From Diplocarpon mali (lineage: Eukaryota > Ascomycota > Leotiomycetes > Helotiales > Drepanopezizaceae), in assembly GCA_024741835.1 (NCBI GenBank), contig JAENRP010000038.1, forward strand, positions 1-64,000: a stretch of DNA of 64,000 nucleotides, written 5' to 3'. This document shows, piece after piece, positions 45,083 through 58,101 of this stretch (within the stretch, counting starts at the first letter, position 1; each line of letters starts with the position of its first letter). Both the position numbers and the translations under genes were made by a program. The notes beneath the pieces were generated by a model. That model saw nothing but the letters and a program-made list of their open reading frames with translations, did no database searches and was not told the DNA's origin.

Positions 45083-48000
45083 TTAATTGTTAGTTTTATT
45101 ATCACTTTGGAGTCTTCTTCTCTTATATTAGTTCTTATTTCTTAGCGATTTCTCAACTTTAGGGACCTCTTTTAAAGGATCTTCTATTAGTACCCTTAGA
45201 TTTAGTAACTAAGGTTCATTTGAACTATCTCATAGGCTTAAGCTAGCTAAGTCCAACCTTACTCGCGGGCTAAGCTCGCGAGTCAGTCTTGGCGTTTCTA
45301 AGCTTAAGGGTAAAAATAGGGGATTGGTTCCTAAATCAGGGTCTAATACTATACTAAAGTCTTAGTTTGTCTCTTTTCTGAATTTTCTTATAATAATGCC
45401 TTTATCAATTAGTGCATTAGGCTCTTAAATAGCATTTACTTTATCGCGCTATCCTTAAGACTTAAGTCTATAAAGAAGCGACTTAGTATTTATAACATTC
45501 GTCTAGGCCTTAATAAGGGCGTTAAAGAGCTTCTAATTATATTTTATAAAGTAGATTTTTAATTCGTCTTTATTAAAAAGAAACAACTCCTATACTTTAA
45601 TTATAACCGATAGATCTATTTAAGAGTATCGACTAATAATAGCTTTAGAAAGGCTACTGCAGTTCTTAAGATGAAAAGCTGCCGTAAAAGGTGCAGTAGT
45701 TCTACTTGCATTAATCTATCGAAGTACTAGAGGTTACTTTAAAACAGAAATTGAAAAAATAAAATCGGAGATTCGAGTCTTATTTTCTAAGGTATTCTTA
45801 TCAAGGACAGCTATATAATTATTGCAAAAGGCTATAAAACCACTAGTCTTATAAGAATTGTCCGAAAGCATTTTAAAAAGGTATCCCTATTTTATTATTA
45901 CTATAATTGGATTGCTATTATTAGTAATAGGTCGCAAGATCTCCTTTCGCTTTAACTTTGCGATTATTTAAGCTAGTTGAGATTTTGAACTAAATGCTTA
46001 AGAAGTCTATCGACTTATCTTCTTTGCAAATAGAGTAAGTTTTATAATCGATTAAGAGCCGACCTACCTATTAAGGCTTTTAAAAGCTAGCCCTTATCTA
46101 ATTAATAGGATTTGATAATCTAAGACTTGCTTTTTAATAAAATTGACTCGTAGGCTAGGACTGCAAGTAAAAATCGGAATTTCTTTATTAGTAGCACTTA
46201 TATCTCTCTTTATTAAAACGACTTAATTATAAAGACTAAGGCCAATTAATTAAGGAGGTTTAGGGTAGGCTATAAGCTAATAGGCTCCTTTACTTTTTGC
46301 TATTATAGCTAAGAGGTAGAGTCTATAATGCATCCGAAGGACTTATTAAGTAAGGCTAAATATTATATTATAAAGAAAATAAGAAGGTATAAAGGTTGCG
46401 TTATCTATAAGGTAGAAGTGATAAAGGTATATCTCTACTTCTTATCTTATAATAGAGAGGAATATACTTATAAAAGTACTATTATTAATAGTAAAATTGT
46501 CAGTTAGGAAGCAGCATCTAAAGGGTTTAAGTATTATAATTAACCCTTCTTCCTCTATTTCCTCTTACTATTTATTACTTAATAATATCGAAAAGAAAGA
46601 ATTATTCTATTTAATTAGCTCTAACGCCTTTAAGGCTTTAGGATTAGCCTTGAATTTTATAGCACCTAGAGATGCCTCTATTATTAATAGGTTAGATTTG
46701 CATATCCTTAAAGAGATAAAGAACTAATTATTAAGGTAGATTAGAAAAAGATCGATATCTTCTATTACATAAAGAAGTTTAAGGTATTTAATAGTTTTAT
46801 TAATATCAAATCCTTTATAATTGAGACTATAGTAAACCGAAAGAGAGCGAATATAAAGGTTGCAAAGTCTTTTCCCTTCGATTCCTATGCTAGGAAGATA
46901 CTATTAAAAGCGAGTCTTTATTATAAAAGACACTTAAATATTATATTGTTCTTTAAGCTTAAGGTTAAGAATAACCGATTAAGGCATATTGCTATAATTA
47001 CAAATGTCTTAATTAATAGATTCCTCTTTGCGTTCTCTTTCTTATAAGATAAAATAGTCTTGCTTAGCATCTAAGAGACTAGGTTCTTAAATTTTATAAT
47101 TATTAAAGAATTGAATAATATCTATAGAGGCGAACTTATCTAAGATAAGCTATTAAATCTATTTAACAGCTCTTTTAATTATCTCTAAAGTAGTAGGAAT
47201 AGGGTCTTTCCTTATATTATTATTTCTAAAACGGTTGCATATAGATATAAAGAAGTTAAGAACTAGCTCCTTCAAGTTATTAAAGAAGGAGTTTAAGCGA
47301 GTGCACAATCCTTTAGTTTCAAATTGTAAATTAGCTAAGGTGGCTATTAAACGATCTATTCTTTTTAAAGGTTGAGCTAAAATAGGTTATTTAGCTAAAA
47401 GAGAGTCCTTTGAAGATTCTGAAAATTCTAAAGAGGCTGCGCTAAGCGTTTAGGCAGTTTGTTCGGCAGCGGTTTCTAGAATCATTTTAATAAAAGGTAG
47501 GTTAGGTCTAGTTTTAAAATTCTCGTTTCTAACTCCTAGTTTAAGACTGCGAGTCAAATTATATAGTTTAGCATTTATTATATCTTTAAGTTAAGAAGCG
47601 AATTTTAAGGTAGGCTTGATTATAAATAACCAATTCCCTTCTTTATTATTAAAGAAATCTTATTTAAACCCTATTATAAGAGTCTAGTTCTCTTTTAAAA
47701 TAAGCAAACTATAAGCAGAAGCGCAGAGCCTTAGCATATTAATAATAGTGCTATTAAGTAAGGTAATATCTATAGCCTAATTTGATTTTTTTATAGCCTT
47801 ATTAGCTACTATAAGTATTGCATTAGATAGGCTTATAAATCTACGACTGCGAATTCGATTGCCTTAGAATTTTACTACTCTTTCTTAAATAATAAAGAAA
47901 TTGAGAATCTGAATAGCTCTAATAGTAGGAGTGTTTTCCTTAAGAATTTTTAATAATACTTGTCTTCTATTATTAGAATCAATATTTATTAGGAAGCGCG

Positions 48001-48400
48001 AACGAAATAAGAGTCCTCTCTTATTAGTAGCTAAATTATCCAGTTGTCGAATAGATTCTTCTCTTTTATCTTAGTCCGTTTTGAAAGTATCGGCCAAGGT
48101 TATATATTAATTTGCATTAGCTAAGAATTCCTCTTTAGAGATTCCTTTTAATTTCAATTCTTTAATTAAGAAGTCGTTAAATTAGAGAATTCCAAGGGCT
48201 ACTTAGGTTGAAAGGTTGCTAATAGTATTCGCATAAGCTAAAAGGAGTTTTTATTACTTTATATCTCCTAAGGCTGCGTAGGTCGATTTAAAGCTCTCTA
48301 ATGATGCAATGGCTCTACTATCCTAAGAGAAGTTTATAACTAGTGCTTATTTATCCCCTATTATAGTAGATAAAACCATTTATGAGTTCTTTAAAGGCAT
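45083..48400 (-). pseudogene. Gypsy-Y ORF2
   Basis: ATG at 48398-48400 to TAA at 45083-45085: 3,318 bp, exactly the Gypsy-Z ORF2 length, with no indel overall. This equality despite heavy point mutation shows that decay has been by substitution only. Palindromes at 45261, 46146 and 47532 are in the same frame and places as in Z. Confidence 0.86.
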
Positions 48401-48599
48401 ATTGCTTATGAAAGATGGGTAGTATAAATAAGAGAGTTTAATAGGGTATAAGAATTAAAAGGGCATATAAGCTGCAATAGGTTTACTATATATATATTAA
48501 GGAAATTGGACTTTTTATTTATTATTTAAAGAAAGTAATAGGAATATTATAATTAAAGGCTAATATTAAGAATGTAAAATAAGTTAAAGTAGGTAAGAA

Positions 48600-51500
48600 T
48601 TTAAGATGATCTTAAAAGATCTATATCTTAAATAATAAAGGAGGCGACCTTGCTAAAAATGTAAAAATAAGGATTAAAGGAAGGTAAGACAATTGATAGG
48701 CTAAGAAATCGTTTAGTATTCCTACTTGCATTCTTCGGATATTTTAGGAATAATAACTTAAGGTTGCGATTAATTAGGTATTTTAATATTCTTTACTTAT
48801 AGGACCGGCTTATAAGTTAAATTGGAAAAATCTTAGTCTTTATCTAAGGGTTTAAAATTGCTTATATTGCCGTCGGTTCCTATAAAGGATTTGGAGGTTA
48901 TATCAATTTCTAATTCGTCTTTTAAAGGGAATAAGGTCTAGTTGCATTAATAAAAGTGCTTTAGTCGGTTGGCTGCAAAGGTTCCTTTAATATTAATTCT
49001 ATTAAGTTCTTAAAGAGAATAGTATCCCTTTTCTTTCTACTTAGATTTAACCTTAAATGGATTAAGCTATTAATAGTCAAGTTTAGTATCTGCTAATATA
49101 TTAATACTTCTTATAATGTTATAGATTAGGACGAGATTATCTTTTCAAATAGGGTGCGTTTTAAGTACTTTAAAAGCAGCCTACGCTTCCTTAGCTTTTT
49201 CCTAATATCGTTTCTTTTATAGAATGATTTCCTTTATATCTATATCTTAAAGCTTAAGTTGTCGGCATCTTATTATAAGCAAATCGGAATAGTTCCAAAT
49301 TTGACTATAGTTAAACAATCTTTAAATAGACTATTAGGATTTAAAAGGGAGCTATGCCTCTTTGCTATAGATAAGGAAGAATAGTATAACTTCGATCGGT
49401 TTATAGATTATCATTTAATAAGCAAAGAGTATTCTATAAAAGCGTTTTATCTAATCCTTGAATCCTTTATAAGTAACTTTAGATAGACTATTAAGAATAT
49501 TATAGTATTCTTATTTTATTACTCTATTAGCTTTTAAGTTATATATTAAGATTTGAACCTATTTAATGCTATATTTTCGTAAGAAAGCTTTAACTACTCC
49601 TTTGTTTTTAAGGCCTTTATTAATAGTTAATCTGCTAAAAAGTCTATAGCAATAGACTATATCTTCTTAAAGGAACTTTGCAATAGATTTAAAGTTAGTA
49701 GATCTTAAAGGTTATCCTTTAGGCTATCCTAATAGGTCTTCCTTTATTAAAGCAAAATATATTATCCTATTCTTAGTAATTAGTACTTATATAATATTAA
49801 GGCTGACTTTATAAAAAAGGCCTAATGGCTAGGTTAGGAATAAGGGATTTTCCTTATAATTAGGTTTTCATTTCTAATAGGAGACGCAACTCTTTATAAA
49901 AGCTTTACAGTTTTTAAAAGAGCCTTTTTAAAAGAATTTTCTTAAGAGTTAGTAGTAAGTGGACTTAGCTCTTTAGTAGCCAGTTTTCTTATAAATATCT
50001 TAGATAGCCTTAGCCTTTAGTTTTTTATTATTTAAGTAGAGTTATATAAGGAATAAGTTATCGCTCCTTTTAAATAATCGTCTTCTTTATATTAGATAAA
50101 TTAGAGCTTTAGCTTTGAATTTCTAAAAATCCTTAAGAGCAACTGTCTTTAGTTATTTAAGTGTAATTAAAAATTTCGCGATTTCTTTAGAGTTACTTAA
50201 GTTGTTAGGTAATAAAATTCTCTTATTTGACTTACGGGCTAGGCTTAGGAGTCGAGTCCCTTTAAGGCGATATATTAATAGATAACTAACTTTATTCTTT
50301 ACCTACTTATTAATATCTATTTTATCTTTTTTAATTAAATTAAAGGGATAGGGGCAAGTTCTTTTTAAAAGGCTATTTGTAATAGTGTTTTTCGTTCTTA
50401 GAATGTATTTGACTTTAAAGTCTATTAGTCTTATTTAAGCAATCTATTTTATTAGTAAGGCTCTAGGTAGGTCGCTTGCAGCTTTATTCAATTGTTCTAT
50501 TAGCACTTTAGCATTAGTTTTAAGGATAAAGTAAGTGCTATAAAGGTCGCTTCTTATCTTTTTTATTACTTTTAAGGCTCTTTTACATTCCTATTTAATA
50601 GTATTATACTTTATCTTTACTAGATTCTAAAGACTACTTTTAAAGTAAGCTAGATGTCTTTTCTATTAGCTATTAGCTTATTAAAGGACGGCACCTTATT
50701 TGATTAAGCTTGCGTCAACTATTAGTATAATTGGCCTAGCGTCAGCTTTATAATCTATTTTAATTAGATATAGCGCTTTAAGCAACGCTTGCTTTAGTTG
50801 TTTTATAGCCTCTATTTAGGGTTCCTCCTATTGAAACTCAGCCCCTTTCTAAAATAAGGTATAAATAGGCGCTGCCTTTTTAATAAAATCCTTGATCTAA
50901 ATGCGATAGTATACTATAATGCTAATAAACGCGCGAGCTTCTGCTATATTGTTATACCTCTTCTATTTATCGATTTTAAGTACTTTAGCCCTTTAAGGAC
51001 TTCGGCTATTAGAATTAGTAATGAAACTAATAATTTCTATTAATAGAAGATAGTATTATAACTTCGGACTAACTATTGCTCCTACCCTTTCGAATTATAT
51101 AAGCACTTAGTCCAGGTTCTGAATATGTTCTATTATAAATTATTATATACTAAGAAGAACTTCTTTATAATTATAGAATGATCTTAATCCTTTTACTCTT
51201 ATATTATCTATATAAGGGAGCGCAATATTAAGTATATAATCTACTAGTATCTTATAGATTATTTAAATAAATTGAGCGATCAAATTTATGGCCTTTTAAG
51301 GTAATCTTATCATTTGAAGTAGCTTAAAAGGGGTTTGAATTGCTATTATATCTTTTGATTTAATATTAAGAATAAATTGGTTATATCTAAAGAAGAAGTT
51401 AATAAGAGAGCTATAGGTTAATCTTATGAATTTATTTAAGAACTTATCTATATTTAAAGGAACGTTAGTATCCTTAACAGTTACTTAGTTTATCTCTACT

Positions 51501-52495
51501 ACTACTATTATTAGTTTGTAAGTTCCCTTTTCTTTTTTAATAACTAGGAATTATTTATTCTTATAAGGGCTATTATAAAACTCGAAAACTCCTTGCTTTA
51601 GCCTGTCCTTTAATATTTCGATTACCTTTTCTTAAAGAGCTTTAAGGACCTTGAATATTTTCTCTTGCTAGGCTTTATAAGGTATTGTCTTAATCTTAAT
51701 ATAAGGCGTGACCTCTTTTTAAATCTGGCTAAGTTCTATCTAATCAAAAGCTAAGGCGTCTTCTTAATTTATTAAGGTTTTATAAAGTAGTTCGTATTCT
51801 TATTCTATTAAGTTATCTCCAATTTTTAATATATTAAAACGTTCTTTTATTAGCCGATATCTAATAGGTTTATTAGAAAATCTACCTATAATAAACTTAT
51901 CGAATTTGCCACCTAGCTTCAGAGGTCGAAGCTTCTTATCTTATTTAAACTAATTATCCAGTCCTCTAGGCTTTAAGCTATTAAAGATTCCCTAATCTAC
52001 CAATCGTACTTTATCAGCCTTACTTTTATATATAGTTCGAATATTAGCTAGTACTATACTTCTTTACTTCTTTCCTTTTTTATTAAATCCTATAAAATGG
52101 TCCGAATTTTCCTTTTTAAAAATAAATAAAAGATTTTCTAAGTTATTAATTTAAAGTGCATAGATAGAAATATTATTAGTAATTTTATTGTTTTTTACTC
52201 GCAGGTCCGGCTTATAAGTGGTTTTTAGGTTTTTTAAAATGATTAGTGAATTATCGAAATTTGTAAAATAAACTCTCTTTTCTACCTTATTTTTCTTTTT
52301 TCTTAATTGTTAAGCCGATAAAACTCCAATTATACTAATTTTTAAAATTCCAGATTTGACTCCTAGTCTAAGACTGCAAGTTAAATCGCTATTATTCAAA
52401 ATCGGCAAACTCACCTTTCTTTTACTATAACTCCTTGCTAAGTGCCTTCCTTTACTAGCATTAAGCTTAGCCCTTATACTAGCTAATCGTTTCCT
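48600..52495 (-). pseudogene. Gypsy-Y pol: RT, RNase H, integrase
   Basis: Colinear with Gypsy-Z 22930-26811 and in the same -1 frame relative to its gag. RT, RNase H and integrase segments are recognisable but more mutated than in Z. Palindromes at 48795, 50230, 52197 and 52359. The right arm at 50230 (TTAGGAGT) differs from the Z copy (TTGCGAGT) by a C/G transversion that RIP cannot make. Confidence 0.83.
52489..52495 (-). promoter_or_regulatory. Candidate -1 frameshift site (Gypsy-Y)
   Basis: AGGAAAC on the minus strand, conserved with 26805-26811 of Gypsy-Z and in the same codon phase. Confidence 0.5.
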
Positions 52496-54180
52496 AAAAC
52501 CTTATTTTAGAATTCGGCTATATCTCTTATAATAACCATTTATCCTTTTAAAGATCGATCTATATTCTAAAGGCTAGCTTTTATAAGCCTATCTTTAGGA
52601 TAATTAAATATTAGCTGAGATTTTAAAATAAAGGGTATTCTTAAAAGAATATTATTTAAAGAATTCTCTATTATTAGAAAGTTAATATAATTAACGATTC
52701 CTTTAACTCTAACCTTTACGTTTTTCACCTATTTATTAAAATTGTATTTCGATCTAGAGATAGTCGAATAAATAAGGAGTCGATTGCTAACAATTATTAA
52801 TTAAGCTATTTCTGCCACTTTTCTAATTATTATATTAACTTTTAAACTATAATTGATCAAAGCCTTTACTTTAACTGATTCTTCTATAGAATAAATAATA
52901 ATAGGGCTTTTTATTATAACTGCTAAACAATTTCGATTGATATTCTAAGATATTAAAGCTATTGCTATAATATTATAATACCTCTAGGTTCCTTTATCTT
53001 CTGCAATCTAAAGATATTTAATTAAGGCTAAGTGCTTCTTAGAGTTCTTTCGCATTACAATTTCCATTTCCTTATTATTATTCAAATCTTTAAAGGTAAC
53101 TGGGATATGCTTTCTTAGCACTTTATTAAAGCGTTTAATTAAACTAAATAGGTCTTTAAACGTAAGGTTAATTTGCTAGGCTATGATATTCTTTACAGCT
53201 TTCTCTATTGCGGTTGAACTAGTATATTTATTAACGAATTTCTCTTATTTTAATATCTATCTCTTTCGCTTAAGGTTAAGGGTCTGCGTAATAACTTCAA
53301 CTTCTTAATCTTTAAGCTTAAAGCCATCTTTATTTATTATATCTTTAATTAATTCGTCTGCTATATCGGCTTTATCCTCGTCTACTATAGTTCTAGATTA
53401 TTAAGTGTCTTTTAGCGTTTAAACTCTATATTAAGATTCCTAAGTTATATATATTAATTTCTGGACTTTAGCTAATTTTATTAGTATTAAAGGAGTAGTA
53501 GATCTAAAAGGATGCTAAGTATTCTAAGGGTTTTTAAATACAAAAGTAGCATTAATATTAATAGATATATTATTATTAACCTATCTTAAGATAGAGATGC
53601 CTTTAACTTCTATAGCTATTTGATTAAAAGCTAGGTCCTTAAGAACTCCCTTAGGTAGGTTGCTAATTGGACTAGTATATATATAAGTTGGAATTTTAGC
53701 ATTTATATCTATAATACGCTATCGTTCAATTAAATTCTTATCCTATTTTATATTATATATTATTATTTAAATAGTCTGTAACTATAAGCGATTCTAGTGC
53801 TTTTTAATAGGGATAGCTTTTGGCCTAAGATCTCTAATGCAAAGTATCCTATACTTATTAATATGCATGACCTTAGTATTAATAAAATAATAGAAAAGAG
53901 GGCAATTGTTATAATACTTATATAAAGCGCAGTTAGGTTCTTTATTATTATAAAAGTTGCAGGTTAATCGTCTTCTATTGCTATTCCCTTAGTACCCTAT
54001 AGTATTAATATTAGCAAAGTGCTAGTTAGGATTAATTTCTCCTTCTTTAGTCAACTATTAAGTTCTTATATTAGCTAGTTGTTTTAAATAATAAGAAGCA
54101 AGAGTCTAGTAACAGGAACTACTATATTAGCTTATAGTGGCCGAGTTTTACCTATTACTAAATTAGGGAATATACTATTT

Positions 54181-54429
54181 TGTAGCAAGGAGGTTCTCAG
54201 ATAGTGAACTTGATAGTAAACTAGAAGAGAGGGCACAAAGAAGTATGAGGTGCAAACGACGATATTAAGTGTCTTGATTTATAAGAGCTCTCTAACTACA
54301 AGCTACTTAAGGTAAGCGGGCTTCTTAGCGAAGCCGCTAAGTCATATAGTAAGTCATATGATATATTATATATATAATATATTATATAATAGATCATATA
54401 ATAAATATATAACGGGTATACCTACAATA
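54181..54429 (-). repeat. Copia-W 3' LTR (249 bp)
   Basis: Matches 59552-59800; outer edge intact, inner end turned into an almost pure AT stretch by RIP. Confidence 0.94.
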
Positions 54430-54438
54430 CACCCCTTT
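54430..54438 (-). promoter_or_regulatory. Copia-W polypurine tract
   Basis: AAAGGGGTG on the minus strand directly abuts the 3' LTR, where the plus-strand primer is expected. Confidence 0.6.
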
Positions 54439-54606
54439 AGGGAGACCTTTAAAGGTATTCGCCAGTAATACATATAACATCATAACTTTTGTTATATTTT
54501 ACAGTTTCGTATGAAAAATCAACCTATAGATATTAGAAATAGAGTAGAGTTCGCTAGCGCGCTCTACTCTAAAGTAGGAAATCCACCCCTTAATAAGTCA
54601 AAATCA

Positions 54607-54629
54607 ACTCACGGGCCTGGCCTAGGAGT
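54607..54629. repeat. Well-preserved palindromic unit in the Copia-W 3' UTR
   Basis: Arms ACTCACGGGCC and GGCCTAGGAGT around a central T; it lies outside the coding frame. Confidence 0.92.
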
Positions 54630-54717
54630 AAAAAAAATCACCCTTTAATAGAAGTGCAAAAAAAAAAATCACCCTATAATAGGGGTATAAAAAAATCACC
54701 CTTTAATCAAGGTGCAG
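54630..54717 (-). repeat. Three tandem repeats across the Copia-W stop codon
   Basis: Three copies of TCACCCTWTAATNNNNGTGCA with A-runs between them. The copy nearest the gene contains the pol stop codon, so the 3' UTR was extended by duplicating the end of the ORF. Confidence 0.8.
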
Positions 54718-56506
54718 AACCTTCATATTTAACAATTTGATAAAGGCGGCGTAGTTGGAGCTATTTAAGCTCTTAGTAAGGCTATCGGCAGCGTTATCTT
54801 TAGTATTTATATACTAGAGGTCCAAATGGCCTTTTTAAAGCTGCTATTAAATATAATGGAACTTGATATTAATATGCTTCGTTCTCTAATAATATTTGGG
54901 ATTTTCGGTAAGATAAAGGGCTTCCTAGTTATCGCAAATCATCTCAACTTTAGTAGCGTTATCACTAGCGTAGCCTATTTCCTTAAGTACCTGGCGTATC
55001 TAAGAGGCTTCTTATGCGAATTTGCATATAGCAATATACTCTGCCTTTGTAGATGAGAGAGCGATAATAGTTTATTGCTTAAAGGAGGCGGTAATTACAC
55101 TATTATTAAGGAAGAAGACGGCCCTAGAATAGGAGGCTCTACTTCCTCTATTACCTGCCTAGTTAGAATCGCAGTAGCTATGCAATTTCTAAAGCTCTAA
55201 GTCAGTTGTTTTACTTCCGAAGGTAGTATAATAGAATCGCGTTTCTTATAAGTACTATAAAACTCATTTTAAAGCTGCTATATATTATAGCGAAGGGTTA
55301 GTAAGGAATTTGCTAAGAATGGAGCAGTAGTATAGTATATCCTAACGCGTATAGTGCGCAAGGTACTATAGAGAACCATAGATCTTTTAGTATAGCTTTA
55401 CTTCTTATAGAGTGGCTTGGCCTTTAAATTTGACTATATGAACTTTATAGCTACTAGCAAAAGGCGTTAGTACGCTTTTGCAATTAGTTATATGAAAACA
55501 TTTAAAAACCTTATTAATATAGGCGTTTTAATAAAGTGAGATTATTCTATTTTATCGATCTCTAACTATATGTACTCTTAAGAAGTAGTTAGCCGATTCG
55601 CCACTTATGATTTCGAAGAGGTTGCGAAGATCTCTTTTGAACTTATTATATATATTACCCTTCTTTGCTACTATAAGGAAGTCGTCGATGTAGGTGATAA
55701 TGAGAATCCGAGAGGCGCGGTTGATATATACGCAATTGTTAGTATCGAGAGGTTGAAAATCGAGCTTTTATAGCTTAGACCATAGCTTTTCTTACTATAG
55801 TTATAGAGATTGCTTTAAGCTATATAAGGCCTTAAGAAGCTTAAGATAGTAGTCTTAAGGTAAAAGAATAACCTTATCTTAAGTGTATTTAAGAGGTAAC
55901 TTGATATAGATATTAAAGTCAGCTTCTGAATTAAAGAAAGCTGTCTCAATATCGAACTAATCTAGCTCGAAGTCATATAGCGCTGCAAGCGCGATTATGA
56001 TCTTCTAAACTGCAGATTTGCATACTCTAGTAAAAGTCTGGTTGTAATCTCGACCTTATCGTTGCATATAGCCTTGTATAACGAATCTGACCTTTTATTA
56101 AGAGATTTCCCTGTTTTAGTCTCTTTTAGTTTTAAAGACAAGTCTCGATCTAAGTACTTTATCGTCTTTAGAGAGTTCTAAGCGTTTCACCACTACTTAT
56201 ATATTCTTATAAGCGAGGGAATTGTATTTAAAGTTGATCGTAGATTGCTATTTATCGGCGTTAGCGCAAGAGAGGGCTTATTCGACTGTTTTCGGGTTAT
56301 TTAGGTAAGGAGAGTCGAGTAAGGCTATATGGAAGGCGCTTAAATAGGCTTCCTTATTATTAGAGTTATCAGCTTTGAATCTAAGAGTAGTAGAGCGAGT
56401 AGCTCTCTTCTCAAAAGGCTAAGGGTAAGCCTTATTCTTTAAACCAAGAGGTCTTCCTCTCTTTCTTAGAGTTAGAAGCTTAGCTTTATTAGCTTCTCTT
56501 GAATCG

Positions 56507-56637
56507 ACTCGCAGTCCTAGCCTAGGAGTAAAATCATTATTATCGTAAGAGTCAGAATTGACTCGCGGTCCTGGCCTAGGAGTGAAATCATCATTATCGT
56601 AAGAGTTAGAATTGACTCGCGGTCCTGGCCTAGGAGT
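56507..56637 (-). repeat. Three palindromic units with 54-bp period in Copia-W
   Basis: Starts 56507, 56561 and 56615. The 54-bp period (18 codons) is a true tandem repeat encoding DFTPRPGPRVNS with a YDN spacer, in the integrase-RT linker. The nearly identical spacers indicate recent duplication. Confidence 0.94.
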
Positions 56638-58024
56638 GAAATCACCCCTTAATTGCGGCTCTATAATTAGGCCGTCTTTATCGAATCGAATGTAAGATAA
56701 TCGAATAATCTTTTCCCCTATTTGCAATAGTATATAAATCTAATAGATACTTCTGCTATTAAATCCGATAAGAGTACCTACCTTTGCTCTTAAAGCGAGT
56801 TTATTGCTTTAAGTTCGCTTTTCTTTCTCGATTAGCATATAGATGCGATAGCCTAGTACTCGAAGATGCTTAACTAAGGGAGTATAAGGCTTATTAGGCT
56901 TGATATTATCCTAAAAGACCTTATATAGAGTCTTGCTACCTAGAATATCAAAGGCGGTAAGATTAGTAATATATATTACCGAAAGAAGGAGGTAAGGCTA
57001 GAGAAAGGAGGGGATATTTTGGTCAATTATAGCTATTCGCAACTTTTCCATTAGTGTACGAATTGATCGTTCTAATCTGCTATCTTATTCTGGTGTATAT
57101 AGAGTAGATTCTTCTAAAATTATGCCAAGGTTTTCTATAAGTATTTGTATCTATATAAGAGAGTACTCTTTGCCTCTATCAGTTCTCTAACGCTTGATTG
57201 TACAATTATACTAAGTTTATAAAAGGCTGATCATTTTCTTATTTGCCTTAAAGGCATTAGATTTGTTTATATAGGTCTATCCCTATTTAGCTATTATAGC
57301 TGCGCAAGTGAAGATAGAAGCGTATTTATAACCATTAAGGCCAGTTGGCTTTAGATAAACCATATTAATATATAGCTTGTTAAGTGCCTTTATAGGTCGA
57401 GGGCGAGCTAAACGTTTATTAACATATTAGAGAGGTCTGCCCTTTTTGCAAGAAGCGCAGATTTGCGTCTTTCTTAATTTTGTTTCCTTAATTTGCATAT
57501 TAGTAATAGCAGATTAGGTCTTTTTAACCGTTTATAGGCCAGCGTGGCCTAATCGATAGTGCTAGAGCTTAATATCAAGAGGTCTATTCTCAATTGCAGC
57601 TAGGAGAGCATATCCACTTATATAACTAAAGGAGTTAGTAGAAGGCTGTTCCTTATTAATATATATATTATTATCGATAGTGCAAATTTCCTTCTTATTA
57701 GATAGGAATAGCTTGCCATTTCGGTAGAAGCCTTTGATTTTATTAAGTTTACTACCTAAGTATAGGCAGATAGGTGACTAAGGTATATAGAGAGTATTAA
57801 TTAACTTAAGAATATATACCTTTCTATTAGATTTAAGTGCGTTAACTTTATAAATGCTAACACTAAGAGGTTGAATAGATCTATTAACTATACTTAAGGA
57901 GGGTAGATTGTCTTAAGCAGTATAGGAAGTGAACTTAAAGAGATTATTAGAGATATGCTTACTAGTACCTATATTATATAGCCAACAATTCCTTAATTTT
58001 GATAAGAAGTAGGTAGAAGAACTA

Positions 58025-58101
58025 ACTCTTAGGCCCGGCCTGCGAGTGGAAATTGGCCTTAGGGAGGAGTTAGAATTGACTCTTAGGCCCGGCTTGCGAG
58101 T
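58025..58101 (-). repeat. Two palindromic units with 54-bp period in Copia-W gag
   Basis: Starts 58025 and 58079. Arms ACTCTTAGGCC and GGCCTGCGAGT, i.e. one arm of each type. The period is the same 54 bp as in the linker cluster although the spacers differ. Confidence 0.93.

Noticed and set aside
54361..54420. AT-only stretch as a replication origin or terminator
   Set aside because: It is the RIP-decayed copy of a normal LTR segment seen intact at about 59732-59791.
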